Assembly: GCA_020746105.1 (NCBI GenBank)
Contig: CM036619.1
Location: 7,451,942-7,515,941 of the forward strand
Origin: Trogon surrucura
Taxonomy: Eukaryota; Chordata; Aves; Trogoniformes; Trogonidae
Direction: 5' to 3'
DNA: 64,000 nt
The notes below the pieces were generated by a model that was given only the letters and a program-made list of their open reading frames with translations, was not told the DNA's origin and searched no databases. The translations under genes and the position numbers were made by a program. Each line of letters opens with the position of its first letter. Position 1 is the first letter of the stretch. Positions 11,491 through 24,570 of the stretch are shown here, piece after piece.

Positions 11491-12050
11491 TCAGCTTTGT
11501 TGCCCTTCTTTGGACAGACTCCAGCACCTCAACGTCTTTCTTGTCATAAGAGGCCCAAAAGTGAACACAGGATTTGAAATGCACCCTCACCAGTGCCAAG
11601 TACAGGGGGAAATCACTATCCTGCTCCTGCTGTCCGCAGTATTGTTGATATAGGCCAGGATGCTGTTGGCCTTCTTGGCCACCTGGGCACACTGCTGGCT
11701 CATGTTCAGCCAGCTGTCCACCAGCAGCCCCAGGTCCCTCCCTGCTGAACATCTGTCTAGGTACTCCTCCCCAAGCATGTAGCACTGCCAGGGGTTGTTG
11801 TGATCGAAGTACAGGACACAGCACTTGGTCTTGTTAAACCTCATACAATTCACCTCGACCCACTGATCCAGCCTGTCCAGATTCCTCTGTAGAGCCTGTC
11901 TGCCCTCAACCAGATCAACACTCCCACCCGATTTTGTGTCATCTGCACGCTTACTAAGGGCGCAATCGATCCCCTCATCCAGATCATTGAAAAAGGTGTT
12001 AAACACGACTGACCGCAGTACTGCGCCCTGGGGAACACCACTTGCAACCA
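11491..12050 (-). mobile_element. Older CR1 LINE, 5' half of the split copy
   Basis: This continues the minus-strand CR1 of 9601-10004 directly after the inserted element: the antisense text cttcatca at the left edge joins to gctttgttgcccttc here. It contains the RT catalytic region on the minus strand (11938-11949) in a frame open for 139 codons (11587-12006), where the box reads RADD instead of FADD. The upstream motif SGVPQGAVL is in a different frame near 12020-12050. Homology ends near 12050, the 5' truncation point. Confidence 0.92.
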
Positions 12051-15000
12051 GTTTAGAAATAACTCTGAAAACCTGTTTAGAAAGAATTAGAAAGAAATAA
12101 TAAAGAATTATAAAGAAAGAGTTGTAAACTTACCAGAATAAGACATCTGGCCATTCACCTTCTTGGCAAAAGCCTCTGGAAATAATTGATGGCTCATAGT
12201 CTGGCACAAATACAATAGGCTGCCAGTGCTGTGAATTCTTCTGTTTTCTGTACATCCAGATTAAAACCTCAGTGTTGTTCTGGCAGTCCATGAACTAATA
12301 GGTTGAGTACATTGGCAGGAACAGCAAATGAAGTGATACAAACTAAATTTGCTTAGCTGAATTAAATGCATGGCAATGCTACGAGAACTGAGCTAAGGGC
12401 ATCGAGAAAATATAAGGAAGGGAAAAAAGTACAGGCTTGTTTCCCATGAGGGGAAAATCTCACAAGATTTAAAAGGAGACATCAAGAAAGAAAAATCTTT
12501 TAAACATAATGTGCGTTTACACTGAACACTTCATATATTTAACACATAATCTGGATTTGTTGTTGCTTGGAGGGTGGGCAGGGATAAGTCTGAGAAGGAT
12601 GTGTGCTAGATGAAAATAGAAAGCTTTCAAAGATTTAACCATGCAGCAGAAGGGAGAAAAATGGCCCTCAGGTTTTTTTTTTCCTTTCAATAATACAAGC
12701 CTGAGAAACACAAAGTAGCAGAGAAGCACTTGGAAGGAAGATACACAATAATTACCTAGGCTTTGAGGGTCCATGGAGATTTTTTTGCAGGGCCAAGTTC
12801 TTTGGTTTCACTGTTGTGACTCAAAGTGAAACTTATTCCTAAATACTAGTGATCCCAGTGTGGCAGCCACTATTGTCTCTGATTTCTTAATCATACCGCC
12901 CTTAACCAGAGGGAGAAAATACCCTTGATACTGCCCTGGCTTTGACTGATCCTACAGAAGTTCCTCAGGAAGGGAAGTCCAAAGGGGTTATATTTTTTTC
13001 CACTGATCATAATATTTCTGACAGCTTCTGCACCTTTTTTTTTTTAATTTTCAGTGAATGGGTCTTCCCTGTAGGGTGAAAGGAGAAGTGGTCCATGCCT
13101 CTGTCTAAAGACCCTCCGAACCTCTTCTGCAGAAGTACTATTCACACTCAGGTTAGCCTCCAGACTCCAGGTTTCCTCACTTGTCCTGCCTGCTCTCTGG
13201 CAGTTCTGTGACTGGAATTGCACTGCCTCTAACATAATTTTTCCCAGCCACAGAAAGTCACCGTAGTGAAGCAGTAGAAAATCTGTCTGCCCTAATAATA
13301 ACCCAAATTTCCCCCAGGGCTGAAGGCTGATGTTTCTTTTACATAACTTATCCCATCTCCTCTCTGCTCAAATTTCCTTTTTCATCCCATCAGGCATGTC
13401 TTGAACTGAGAGCAGATGTACTTGAACTATGGACAAGCAGAAAGACAGACAATGGAAATCTAGAAATCTGTTCTTCCACCTGATTGTAGAAGCTGTGAGC
13501 TCTTCCAGGCTTTTTTTGCTGGACGTTTGTCAATTTTCAATCTGGATTTATGAAATCATCCACATGTATCTTGTTTGGAAGAGAATTCTGACACGTGGCT
13601 CTTCTCCCAGTTCCACAAAGTGGTGGAATGGAAAAAGATTAAATCTATATTTAATGAATTGAAATTTCAACCTGTGTAAGCAAGCCCATGTCTAATGCAG
13701 CCATCTCTTGCCAAGTTTTCAATAAAACAGTTGCTTTCACCTGACATTTATTTCTTGAATAAAGCCATAGTTGAGATCAGTATGTTTTCATGCTGAGACT
13801 GTTAGCAAACTGAAAATAGACAGAAAAGTTTGGCCTTTCCAGCAGGACAGCAACACAGAATTTATTAACAAGAGTAAAGCAGAACAAAAAGAACTCATAC
13901 GTGTATTCCTTTAAATTAAGGGGATTACTGTAATGGGACATCTGGTACTTTAAAGTGCAGATTGCAAAGTCACTATGCTGTATCATTTTAATCCCCGTAA
14001 GTAAATGCTCCATTCCAGCTCCCTTTCCTGTATTAGTTATTCTCCTGCTTGCTGTCCTTGTACAGGGAAAGAACAAATCCAAGGACAAAATGTTGAGAAG
14101 CAATTTGATTTTGTAGACACTTTGTCAAGCTCTATCCCCAGAACTTCTGTGGATGTGGGAGAGGAGTGAGGCTATGCTGTATGGCTAAATCACATGTTTT
14201 AACATCTCAGCTTCAGTTCAACATGACACGACTTCAGGCAGACCCAGAATTTCATATGGGAACAGTTAAATAACTGAGAACATCTAAAACAGAGCAGAAA
14301 AAATCAGGCAGTGAGGGGTAAATGCCTACAGGCAGGCCAAATCTACAAAAGAAAGAAAATTGCAAAGCCATGTATTCTGCATAACAAAAGAAATGTACTT
14401 GTAATAAAGGCTGGCTGAGTTTATACCAGTTTTGGATAGGAGATAACAGTTATTGCCATTGTAATCCTGGATAATTCCTCAGTATAATTATCAGCCTCAC
14501 CAAAGTTTATTACACACATGCTGGCTGGAGATTTGAGAAGTCTGGATAGTTGCTAGCCTCTGGATCAGGATATCATTCTGATTTTTTTTTTTGTTTTGTT
14601 TGTTTTAATCTGTTATTTCAAAAAGCAGATTATTTCCTATTTTAATTTTAAAGAGAACTCTTCAGAACAGATAAATAATCTTGCTCTGGGCTGGTAGTCC
14701 ATGTCTATGTTTGAAAAAATGTTTTGAGTTTTACTGCAAAAAAAAGACAGATTTATAATACTGATTAGTACGTTTATTTCTAAACATTGTTTCTGCTAAA
14801 TATGCATTTGCTGTATAAGAGAACAACCATCTGTGAATTTCTGAATTTCATTAAACAGATGATAAGTGGTTAGTGATAATGATTTCATTAAACAAATGCT
14901 AGTATTTTGTTTTCCACAGGATTAATACATTTCATACACAAGAATTATCATAAACTAGTATGGACTTAAAAAATTTGCAAACTAGAAATAGTCCCAAAAC

Positions 15001-15284
15001 TGTATCATTTGTTTAGTCAATTCAGATTAATTAAGAAAAGTAGGTTACACATCTTAATTATTACTAAAAATTCCTCTGAAATTAAGCAAGAGGCAGACAT
15101 AGGGGGTTTTGTAATTTTTGCAATTTATTTTGGAAATGGCTAGCACTGCTTTTAACATCATTTTGTGTGACCACGAGTGTTTTGTAAACACAACTGTTCT
15201 CATAAGTATTCAAACGAAAGATTTCTTTATGTCTTTCAGTAAAAGATTTTAGCAGAAGGGCTTTCAAATAGTCTCAAAGTCATT
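12051..15284. other. No recognised gene or repeat
   Basis: Begins with an A-rich, AAAGAATT-like low-complexity stretch (12060-12125) next to the CR1 truncation point. T runs occur near 12670, 13035 and 14582, the last followed by a TTTTG/TTTG run to about 14607. Reading frames do not exceed about 108 codons and show no family similarity. Confidence 0.6.
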
Positions 15285-15361
15285 GGGGTTGGACTAGGTG
15301 ATCTGGGGGTTGGATTAGATGATCTTTTGAGGTCCCTTCCAACCCTTGACATTCTGTGATT
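15285..15361 (+). mobile_element. CR1 LINE 3' tail only (77 bp)
   Basis: An extremely 5'-truncated CR1: only the last part of the 3' UTR is present (gatcttttgaggtcccttcc, then acattctgtgat). The preceding sequence gggttggactaggtgatct occurs twice in tandem with small differences (15286-15305 and 15306-15325), a local duplication not seen in the other copies. Confidence 0.88.
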
Positions 15362-18300
15362 TTGATGCACAGTTAAAAAACGGATGAATGTTTGTCCTCT
15401 ACTTATCATAGATGTTCAGGTGGCAGAGAGGGTCTGACTGAAGCATCAAATCAGAGGCACTATTTGAGCGAAACCGAAGGTGGGCACTAACAGCTGAAGG
15501 TGCTGTAGCGGACTCCTGGCATGGAGAAAACGCTGGCAAAGTGCATCGTCTAACAGAAGGAAAAGGGAAACTTGAAACCTTGTATAGTTTTCTACTGGTT
15601 TCTGTTGCCCACATTTGCAGAATCCATTTCTTTTACCTACCATGATGTAGCTGCTGGCAGCAGCAATGATGGTTTGAAATGAACTTTGTTCCCTTCCTTT
15701 GACTTCCAGCTCTTATTTGCAAAAGCCTAAGCAGGAAATCTCTACATGCCTTCCTACTCCTACTTGCACTGCCTCTGAGAGCACTTCTCTAAGAAGAACT
15801 GATGAGTAAACCAGCTGATTTTTTTTTTCTATTTACATCTTCCCAGGGTCTCCAGTTGATTTCAACTTTATTCCCAGTTTACAGCAAAATTTTCTGTTAT
15901 TAGGCAGTAGTACATGAGCCTGCATTCAGTACAAGTGAGTATCACCCCATTTCTAGTGTGGCAGGACTCAGACAAGTTGCCTCTCCTCTGGATCTGTGCA
16001 GTCCTGATCTGCACTTGTCACAGCCTTAGGTCAGTGGAGAATTTCAGTAGCCTTTTTATACTGCTTTCAGTAATTTAAATATGAATGGTAAGTCTGGAGG
16101 AACTCTGGAGAACCTCCCTAATAGCTTCTCTTCAGCATGACACTTCCCTGCTGGAGTGGAGTTGGTTATCAGGCTCCTTTAACTAAATCTCTTCCCACTT
16201 AACAGATGTTACACTGATTCTCCATTTTTCTACCTCACTCATGTTTTCCCATGTGGCACCATGTCTAATGTCCTAGTTAAATTCAGACAGATTTCATCTA
16301 CTGCGTTTCCTTTGTCTGGATAATCAGTTATGCCATCAAAGGGAGATATCTGATTATTCGAGTATTATCTACTCTTGGTAAACTATTTAGCATTTTATCT
16401 CATTTTCTGTTTACCTCATGTAAATGAAGTTCCTTAATTATTTCTTTTAGCCTGTTGAAATGTTGAAGCTGCAACTTTGGACCATGACTTAGTCCGATCA
16501 TTTTATTTTTCCCTCACTTGAAGATGAACTACTCATCAGATACACTGATATAAACCCTCGTCGCTTAACACATCTTTGTCTGACAGACCTCCTGGAGTCT
16601 GTAGAAGTGGGTGATCCAGCTTGCCCACTGGACTTCTTTCCACATCAGAGATGAGTTTTTCCTTTTCCTTAACCTCTCATCATCCCTTCACCCTATGCTC
16701 AGGACCATCTTCCCAATGGAAAATGAAGACACTGTACTCCCGGGGGCCACACACAGCTTGGAGAAATGCCTTATCTAGTTCTCACTGGGAATAAAAGCTT
16801 TTCTTTACAGCTCTCTCTGCAGCTGTACAGGAACACTGTGCTATTTTTCTTTATGTAAACAGGCCATTCTTTACATCCAGTCAAAGTAATTGCAAACAGC
16901 ATTTTGACTGTGAAAGCACAGAGGACTTCCCAGACTTAGATGAAAGTAGTTAGTTGAGGTTTATGTAATTCTTGTTTGAATTCATTATACATGCATGGGT
17001 ACATGAATCTTGCAAGAACTTTTCTAACTGTGTATTTTGGTGCCTAAGGAATACCATTCTGCAGAGATAAAAGCCCAAATCTAGCAGACCCTAGAATCAG
17101 AAGTTCTTATCTCATTTTCAACATTTATAGAAGGATAATTGCCTTCCTTCTCTCACCCCCCACTGTTTTAATAAGAAGTTGAATGAACTTGTTTTTCTTG
17201 CAGAGGATGCAGCAAAACTTTGAGATACATTTAGCTGTGATTGGTAACCCCAGCTCCCTCATTGGTTTGTACTGGGATTCTCATCAGGTCATTCATGCAG
17301 AATTTTCAAGGGTCTTTGACAGGCTACTTGCCATCAGTTCTTATTTCTGACTAACATGAGAAGCCAAGAACTTGGTTTCAGCAGTCCAAAGCTGTGTTAC
17401 TGAGAGATCAAAGAGATGGAGCTGAGAGGATGCCAGGGTCCTGGCTGCCAGCTTCTACCCGCTGCTGGATGTAGTGTTCAGAACCCCCTGGTACACATAT
17501 GCACTAAATAACAGTAGTAATAGAGGTGATGGGATGCACTGTTGTCTGGACCATTACAATTTTCCATACTTTGATGGATCAGATGAATGAAGGAAAGATA
17601 GGAAGTGATTACTCTGCAAGAGTTTGAATCAATCCCTCCCCATTCTCTACCAGACCTGGAAACATTAGGCTCTTGCAAATAATCTTTAATCAGATAGGTC
17701 ACACTGTTAAAGTCAATGGCTCCTTCTGTGAATAAGGACTACTCAGCAGGCTAAACATTTGCTGGACTCATTTCTAGGTCTTAAAATGTTCAAAGAAAAC
17801 CCAAAATGCTTTTTATAAATTCCTGTTGCTGTACTTCACATTTTACTAGAGAGTGACATTTTATTGCTAGTTGTCATTTATTAGGGAAAAAAAAAAAAAA
17901 GAGAGAGAAATATGAGCAGGACCCAGATGGCATTGTGCTTTTTACATAATTGCAAAATACTTATATTACAGGTAATTCTCATTATGTACTAATCAAACTT
18001 GTGTAATCCTGTCACTACACTGTCAGTATGATTATCACACCTGTTTAACAAAAAGACAGGTAACAATCATAAAGAGAAATACATAAATTAATGTTTGTCT
18101 CAACAGAGGCACCAAAGTGAAAAAGGTCCTGCCGCAGATATAGTTCTCGACATCCAAGGACTCAGGCTGAATTGTAGCATCAGTGTGAAATACTCTAGAG
18201 AAAAGCAAGTGATATGACAACACTCAAACAAGATCACAGGAGCAGTTAAGCCAGCTAGCAAAGATTTTACCATGTCCCGTGTGAACATGTGAAAGTAGCA

Positions 18301-20394
18301 CTCAGAACCTGCTGCATTTCCTTTCTTTGCCATGCAGAGAACAATAATACCTGAGAGCATCTTTGTTATATGTGCTCTGGCTGTGAAGAATTTCTGGGAC
18401 GTGAAGAAAGAATCAAAATCTAACAGGAACAGTGAGAGACAGGCACAGTGTTCTTGCAGCATCCCAGAAAAAGACATCACAAATTTAGCATCATGGGCTG
18501 TGCAGGGGGGAAAGGAGACTCACAATCCAAGTCTTGCAATGGCTGCACAAACAGGCACTGAAATGCAAAGTGCCGCTCTAGATTTTTTGTGTCATGGGAT
18601 GGAGACAGTGTCGATGGCCACAGAAGTAGCACTTACGATCACTGCACAAAATCACTACAGTCATGCTCAAATCGAGAAAAACAGCTATGGCTACAGCCTG
18701 TAAAAACCTGCATGAAGATCTTGCCATGAATCTTGTTGATAGACTATGTGCAGACTATAGTGACCACTGCTGAAATCTGCTATCTGGTAAGGATGTCTGC
18801 TTGTGAGGAGGAATGGTGACTGTCCCTTTACTTACACCATGTGGCTTTGTTACAGCTGGTCAAAACTGTCTCCAGCTTCAAACTTTCAACTTCTGGCCAA
18901 TCTGCTGCAAAGCCCTGAAGTGACCACCCTGGGAAGGAGATCCTCTATGTTCTTGTAGTTTTGTGTCCCCTGGTAGCTGGAGAAGAACAGATCCTCAGAG
19001 CTCCCTATGCAGCTGGAGCAACTGCAAACAACTCTGATGCCTGGACACAACTGCAGAATCAAAGCAGTTTCTCTTTGGTTTCAGCCTGCCACTGCCTGGA
19101 AGTGACTACCTCCTCCAGGGAAGCAATTTTGGCTGAAACCAACGTTAATCTCACCAATCCATTGCACAGTGCTGGCTTTCAAATCCAGTCTGCCTAAACT
19201 ATGCCAGGCTTATAAACCAGTGAACCCTAGGTGGCCTTAAATACCAGCCTGTCTTTCATAAGCATCCAGGACCACATTCATCTCTTGTATAATCTCCAAG
19301 GCATCTAATTTCCACCTGTTGACATTCTTATGCTGCTCAGGTCCTTAGCTATAGAGAAAGAACTGAAGCAGGATTTTCAAAGGCTTCTTCTGAGCACAGC
19401 TGAGATCTCACAGAAGAAACACCTGGAGCCCAGCCAGTGTCTACTTTCTAGTGTGGTCACAGTGCTGGTTTATGATGTGGGAGGCATGGATTTGGTCTTT
19501 TATGCTACAGAGATCTTTGAACCCACACTCCAGGCAAGGAGCCAACCACAAGGCTACTGGATGCTTTGCTACTAGTTTCTTATCTTTTGGTTTGGTACCA
19601 TTCCAAACTTTTAGGAATAAGTATTTTTGTAGCATAGTTGGTGGTCTAATTATTTGTGTACAGATCTGGGCTTTCTTCTTTTCTGGGCCATGAAAGCTAT
19701 ATTATTTTGGTAAGTTAAAAAAAAAAAAATATGTGAGAAAATGCATGGATATTGTCTGGAGTGTTTTGGTAACTTCCTGTGGAGGATTCCAATAAGCTCT
19801 TTCACTGATTTTTGGGAGAGTTTGAACGAGTCTATGCTTCATTATTCATATATTTTTAAAAGACAGAGTGCAACAACATAAAGATCTGTGCTGAAGACAA
19901 TGATTTTTAAAAAAATCTGAGGTGTTACCTACTATAGATAGTTATGAAAATCTATGCTGTGAGTATTGTCAGTGATGCCTGAACTTGAAATTTGAGTACA
20001 GGAAAAGACTTTGGCAATACACAGAGATTAAATAAAGTAAATTTAACCTGAGAAAAAATACTGACTGTGAATTCTACATAAAGCACTTATAAAGTCACAA
20101 AAGAATACCATGGCAACAAAGGAAGAGATCAAACTATTCATTATAGAAGACAAATCATATGCTATCTTTATTACAAGCTTTATAAGCTCTCTTTCCGCTC
20201 TCTCCTACAGCATCATAATACACAGTCTTGGTAGAAGCACTGTAGAACTGTTATTTTCCCTCCGACATAAAAGCCATTGACTTGCAGGAAGATTTCACTG
20301 AGAAAAGGCAATCTGCATGTAAGAAAACCAAAATATTGCTTTTTAATTCAGGGAGTTTGGCATTTAAACAAGTAAATAAAAAACATTTAATCCA
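15362..20394. other. No recognised gene or repeat
   Basis: About 5 kb without a recognised element. A runs occur near 17886 (followed by gagaga) and 19718. Overlapping frames of 123-126 codons lie on opposite strands at 18100-18703. The minus-strand one is hydrophobic and Cys-rich, the plus-strand one polar; neither resembles a known family, and one may be the shadow of the other or both chance. Confidence 0.55.
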
Positions 20395-20580
20395 TAATCC
20401 CGGTTTAGCTCACTCAGTTGAGCGTGGTGCTGAAACACCAAAGGTCACGGGTTCTATTCCCGTTTGGTCCTCATGTGTTGTCTGACCTAGTTGAGAGGCA
20501 TCCCTGCCCACAACAGGGAGGTTGGATTAAATGATCTCTAAGACCCCTTCCAGCCTAGACCATTCTATGATTCTATGATA
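20395..20580 (+). mobile_element. tRNA-headed SINE with CR1-type 3' tail (copy 2)
   Basis: The same composite as the minus-strand copy at 8.2-8.4 kb. The tRNA-like head (about 20398-20472) has an A box (20406-20417, TAGCTCACTCAG), a D-stem GCTC/GAGC, an anticodon arm TGGTG/CACCA whose loop has lost one base (CTGAAA), and a T arm with B box at 20450-20460 (GGTTCTATTCC, one change from consensus). From the cctgacctagttgagagg at 20482-20499 onward it is CR1 3' end, closing with two ATTCTATG octamers. No clear target duplication flanks it, as expected for CR1-driven insertion. The T-to-C-type changes and the missing loop base suggest an age of several percent divergence from copy 1. Confidence 0.9.
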
Positions 20581-23500
20581 ACCAACCATAAAATGAACAA
20601 TTGAAGACAGGCAAGAAAGTCTCAAAGCAGAGAAGAATCACCAAAAGTCAATAGCATGGAAAACATTTGAAGATTTGCTACAAAATATTAGCACTTTCCT
20701 TTTAACTTACTGCTTCTACTTTCACAGCACTCGCTTGTGTTACAGCCATGTACTAGTCCTTAAGTATAGATCTAGTTTATTGCCTTTTCACTCAGAGCAA
20801 CTTTCAATCTTAGAAGCTCTTTCTTTCAGCTCTTTCACACATCTAAAAGTGACTATTGTTAACATCTTTTACTTTGTATTTCTGCAGTCTACACTTCCTA
20901 GAAGTGCTATCTCTCACACAGTCAGTTCTACTGAATTTCCCATATTGGGTTGCAAAAAACGATCCATAAGTGAGTTGGACTTCAGTTAATAAGGATTATC
21001 AGGTACAATGCCTCAGCGAATCCTGCCTGATCTCTGTCTGAAATTCCATAAGGATCTGGGTGTCCTTTGAGCCCTGTACCATACCTATTACTGAGTGAGA
21101 TGCCTTGGATGGCCTGACACATCTCAAAGAAGCACTATTGGCATCCTTGTTTGGGCAAAAGAATCCAGTGGTGGGATCCACCTTACCTAAGTTCAGCTGC
21201 CAATGGTGTCAACACCCACATTGACACTCATTGCCTGTTCAGTGAGGATCTAGCTGATAGTCAACAGCGTTTAGAGCATGATTCACTAGACTGAATGTCA
21301 ATATCAATTTTAAGAAGCAGTGAACCATGTTCTAAACTTCTTGGACTACTATAGAAACCCATGGTAACTTATATATATGTGAATCCTGTCCCGTATCTGA
21401 ATGAGGCAATCTATTGCCGTATAGTTTTAAGGTTTTCTTTTTATTTTTTTTTTTTTAGGGTAGTCCTGCAAAGTGTCTAGTGAGGGAATTGTTTTCAGCA
21501 GGTATGCCATTCTGGTAGGAATTTTTAGGACTCTGTTAGATGATATAAGCAGTTGGACCTCGCATAGCTAATCTATAAACGATGTATACCTGGCAAAGCC
21601 ATTAAACTTAGGCCAGATCTTGCAGATGAAGACACCTTCTAGCTCACTTCTCCATGCTGGAAGACATGGCTGAAGAGATCATCACCCTCTCTTTAGAAGC
21701 ATGGTTGAGCCATCTTTATGCTTTTGGACTGAAGGTCTTCATTCCTGGTAAACTAGATAAGTGCATGTGATAAGGAAGGGGAAAGGAAGAGGGGAAGACA
21801 ATTAACATGTTCTGCCCAGTGATGTATAACTGTTCTCCAAAACTTTAAATTTTCTGTGACTACCCAATATAAAGGGAATAATCATGACAAAATGGGCAGG
21901 TTATTTTCATATACTCTGATTATTACCTTTGCAAGTTAGAAGAGAGGCACACTGATGGGAAGTTTCATCTACTTAAGAAACATAATTTTCTCTTTATTGC
22001 TTATCCCAGTTTCTTCACTTTAGTTTTTCCAGTTATTTTGATTTAATTTACCCCCATCATCTTATTTTTTTCTTAGACATCTAATAGTAGGCTTAAGAAA
22101 AAAAAATCAAAGCTGATGATAGGGCAAAGAATTGCTTAAGGTTTTATTGGTTTCATTTTTCTTTAGAAGTTACAGCTGTAGAACTTTAAATACTACATAA
22201 AACACCAAAATTACTCTAAAATGGTATAATAATGTAACATAAAAAAATGCTCCCCTAAATTAAAATGTACATCTATTCTTGCCTCTGTGTGCTGATCCAT
22301 TTTTTAAAGCACTTGCAAGATGTCTTTTTTTTTCTGAGGCCGGAAAATAAAGTCCAGTAGTCTCGTGAAAGAATGTATTGCATTCCTCCTGGTTGATAAA
22401 AGAAAAAGAAAAGGAATTCAGTTCAATCACATAAATAAATAATTAAATAATCTCTTCTTGGGGAAACTGCAAGGTCAGTTCCATTTCTCACATTGGTTAA
22501 AGTTGTCACTTCCTCCCTCTTTTTGCCTTAGTGAAATATTTTTGGCCTAATCCTACTGTTAAGAGATAGCTCTGTTAGATCCTAAGTTGTCTGTGTAATG
22601 TGAATATCAGTGCTTCTCAGAGTTTACATCACAGTGATGTGTCCAAACTCCAGATTTTTTTTAGAAGATATTTAATTCCTAGTCCATTTATTATGGGTTT
22701 TTTCCACTGTTTATGCTGCAAGAGAGCTGAAACCGTCCAGTCAGGATCATTCTTCAGTGAAAGTTGCAGTACATTTTCCTCATTAGCTATGTCTTACTTA
22801 TGAAAAACACAAGTAGATTTCATAGTCAAGATAAATGCAGGGGTAAGAGAAAACAATTGAGCAAGAGGAAAGCCATGTATTCACATTTATAATGTCTACT
22901 CTTTTCTACGTGGAGTTTAGTAAATTAATGTCAGATGTACATAATGAGAGACACAAATAGCCAAAGATCCCTGTGCTCTGGCCAGTCCCTGTAGTTTGTT
23001 GCGGGAAGCACAAGTGGAGGGCATTCTTGAAATGACTTTAAAGACGAACTTGAAAGAGGGATGGACGTTAGAGATTATTCATGATTTGTAGGTTAAAGAG
23101 TCTTCTGAAAAGCCTATAAGAGGTTCTGTAGAAGAGTGGTGCGAACAATAGAAACCGAGGTAGAGGAAGGTCATGAAAGGGTACAAGGGCAAGTGCAACT
23201 ATTTTTGTACAGATAAAGATGCAGAGGTAACCTCCATTTGATGCTAGTGACTCACAGAGGAATTGTGAAGGGGCTCAAGAAAATAGGTGCAATGCACATA
23301 AAAAGCTAGCAGCATAGCAGAGATCAGATTTAAGAATAGGGTAGCAATAAGGAGGTCAGGGGTGAAATCTAGACTAACATTCTTCCTGCAGTGCCTGCAG
23401 AAAAGATGACTTGGGTAGGAGGCCAAAGCTACATTTAGTTGCTAGCAAGGGGAGAAGTAACACAGATGAAGTTTGCTGGAAGAGAAGCATGCTTGTGGGT

Positions 23501-24119
23501 ACTCGTCAAAATTGCTTGAGTAAAACCATGGCTAGTGGAGGTTCAGCTCCTGAGGGCTCCACGGAAATGAGGGTAGAAATATAAAATAGTAAAATATAAA
23601 AAATGGAAAGAAAAAGCATGAGCAGAAAAGAGGAACCTGGAGTTATAGGCTACCTACTTACAGAGAGCTAGCAAAGGTCTGATTTTAAGCAAGAATGTGT
23701 CTGACTGCATGAAGTGTCTGAGTGGTCAAGGGAGACGAGAAGAAAATAGACACTTGAGTTTTATTATGACTGAGAGCTCTCTGAGGACCTGGAACAGCAG
23801 AGCAGAAAGAAGGAGCGACAGAAAAACAGAAATGGTCCAGAATCCAGAAGGAGCTCAACACCTCCTGCAAATACAAATAGATCAGCCTACCACAAATTTT
23901 ATTTATCCTGTGGAGTCCTATAGGACAGGAACAGTATTTCAAAAATAGTGTTTCATGACTAGGAAAAGCATCACAGTGGGTTCTTGCCTGAGAATACAGA
24001 CACCGTGACATTTACAGGAGATATCTCAAGGTCATTTATAACACTCAAAGACTGGGCACTTTCAGTCTCTGCCTTTTGACTTCAGCTCTTGTTCCAGTGA
24101 CATCCTCCATTGGTTTGGG
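20581..24119. other. No recognised gene or repeat
   Basis: AT-rich sequence; short TA run near 21371, T run near 21445-21457, AAAT-type run near 22430-22450. No supported gene. Confidence 0.6.
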
Positions 24120-24570
24120 TAATGGTAAGTGGCAGACGGGCCAGGAGCTCCCGCCTCCTCCCGTGCAGGGGACTCCGTGTGCTTCGCCTAATTGCAAATC
24201 GGGGGCCGCTATGCTGTCCCTTGAAGTGAGTGTAAATCAGGAGTCAATTGTCCATTCTAATCAGATTTAGCCAGAATATATGCTACATGAAGCTTCAAGT
24301 GACTAGAATTAGCTTACACACAGTAAACATTTCAGGTCTAATCTGATCATTTTAAGTGAAAACTAGTGAACTTTAACTGTAGGGGAAGAAAAAGCCGTGC
24401 TGTAATCGATAAAAGGGGAATGATCTGAGAGAGAGGACCAGAATGTCTGATTAATCATCCTACCAGCTGATCAGATTTATGATATGAAGAAAATTAATCA
24501 CACGCTTTCAAAAAACAGGGGTTTATACTACACAAACCTTAACCACAGCCTTTGCTGTGGTAATTTGATT
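24120..24570. promoter_or_regulatory. Possible cis-regulatory element (motif cluster)
   Basis: Starts with a GC- and CpG-richer patch (24130-24215) in AT-rich surroundings. Then the core ATCAGAT or its reverse complement ATCTGAT recurs: AATCAGATTTAG (24259-24270), TAATCTGATCA (24339-24349), TGATCTGA (24421-24428) and TGATCAGATTTAT (24468-24480). TGATTAATCA, a palindromic homeodomain-type motif, lies at 24448-24457. At 24542-24561 ACCACAGC and GCTGTGGT form an inverted pair of RUNX-type sites around a 4-base spacer. This is motif reading only; a non-functional chance cluster is possible. Confidence 0.35.

Noticed and set aside
18100..18703. Overlapping frames of 126 (minus) and 123 (plus) codons, the minus one looking like a membrane protein
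   Set aside because: They lie on opposite strands of the same DNA, no domain is recognisable, and no splice or promoter context supports either. Possibly a decayed retrocopy, but nothing identifies a parent.
20398..20472. Possible functional tRNA gene on the plus strand
   Set aside because: The anticodon loop has only six bases, the B box is altered and a CR1 tail follows. SINE head.
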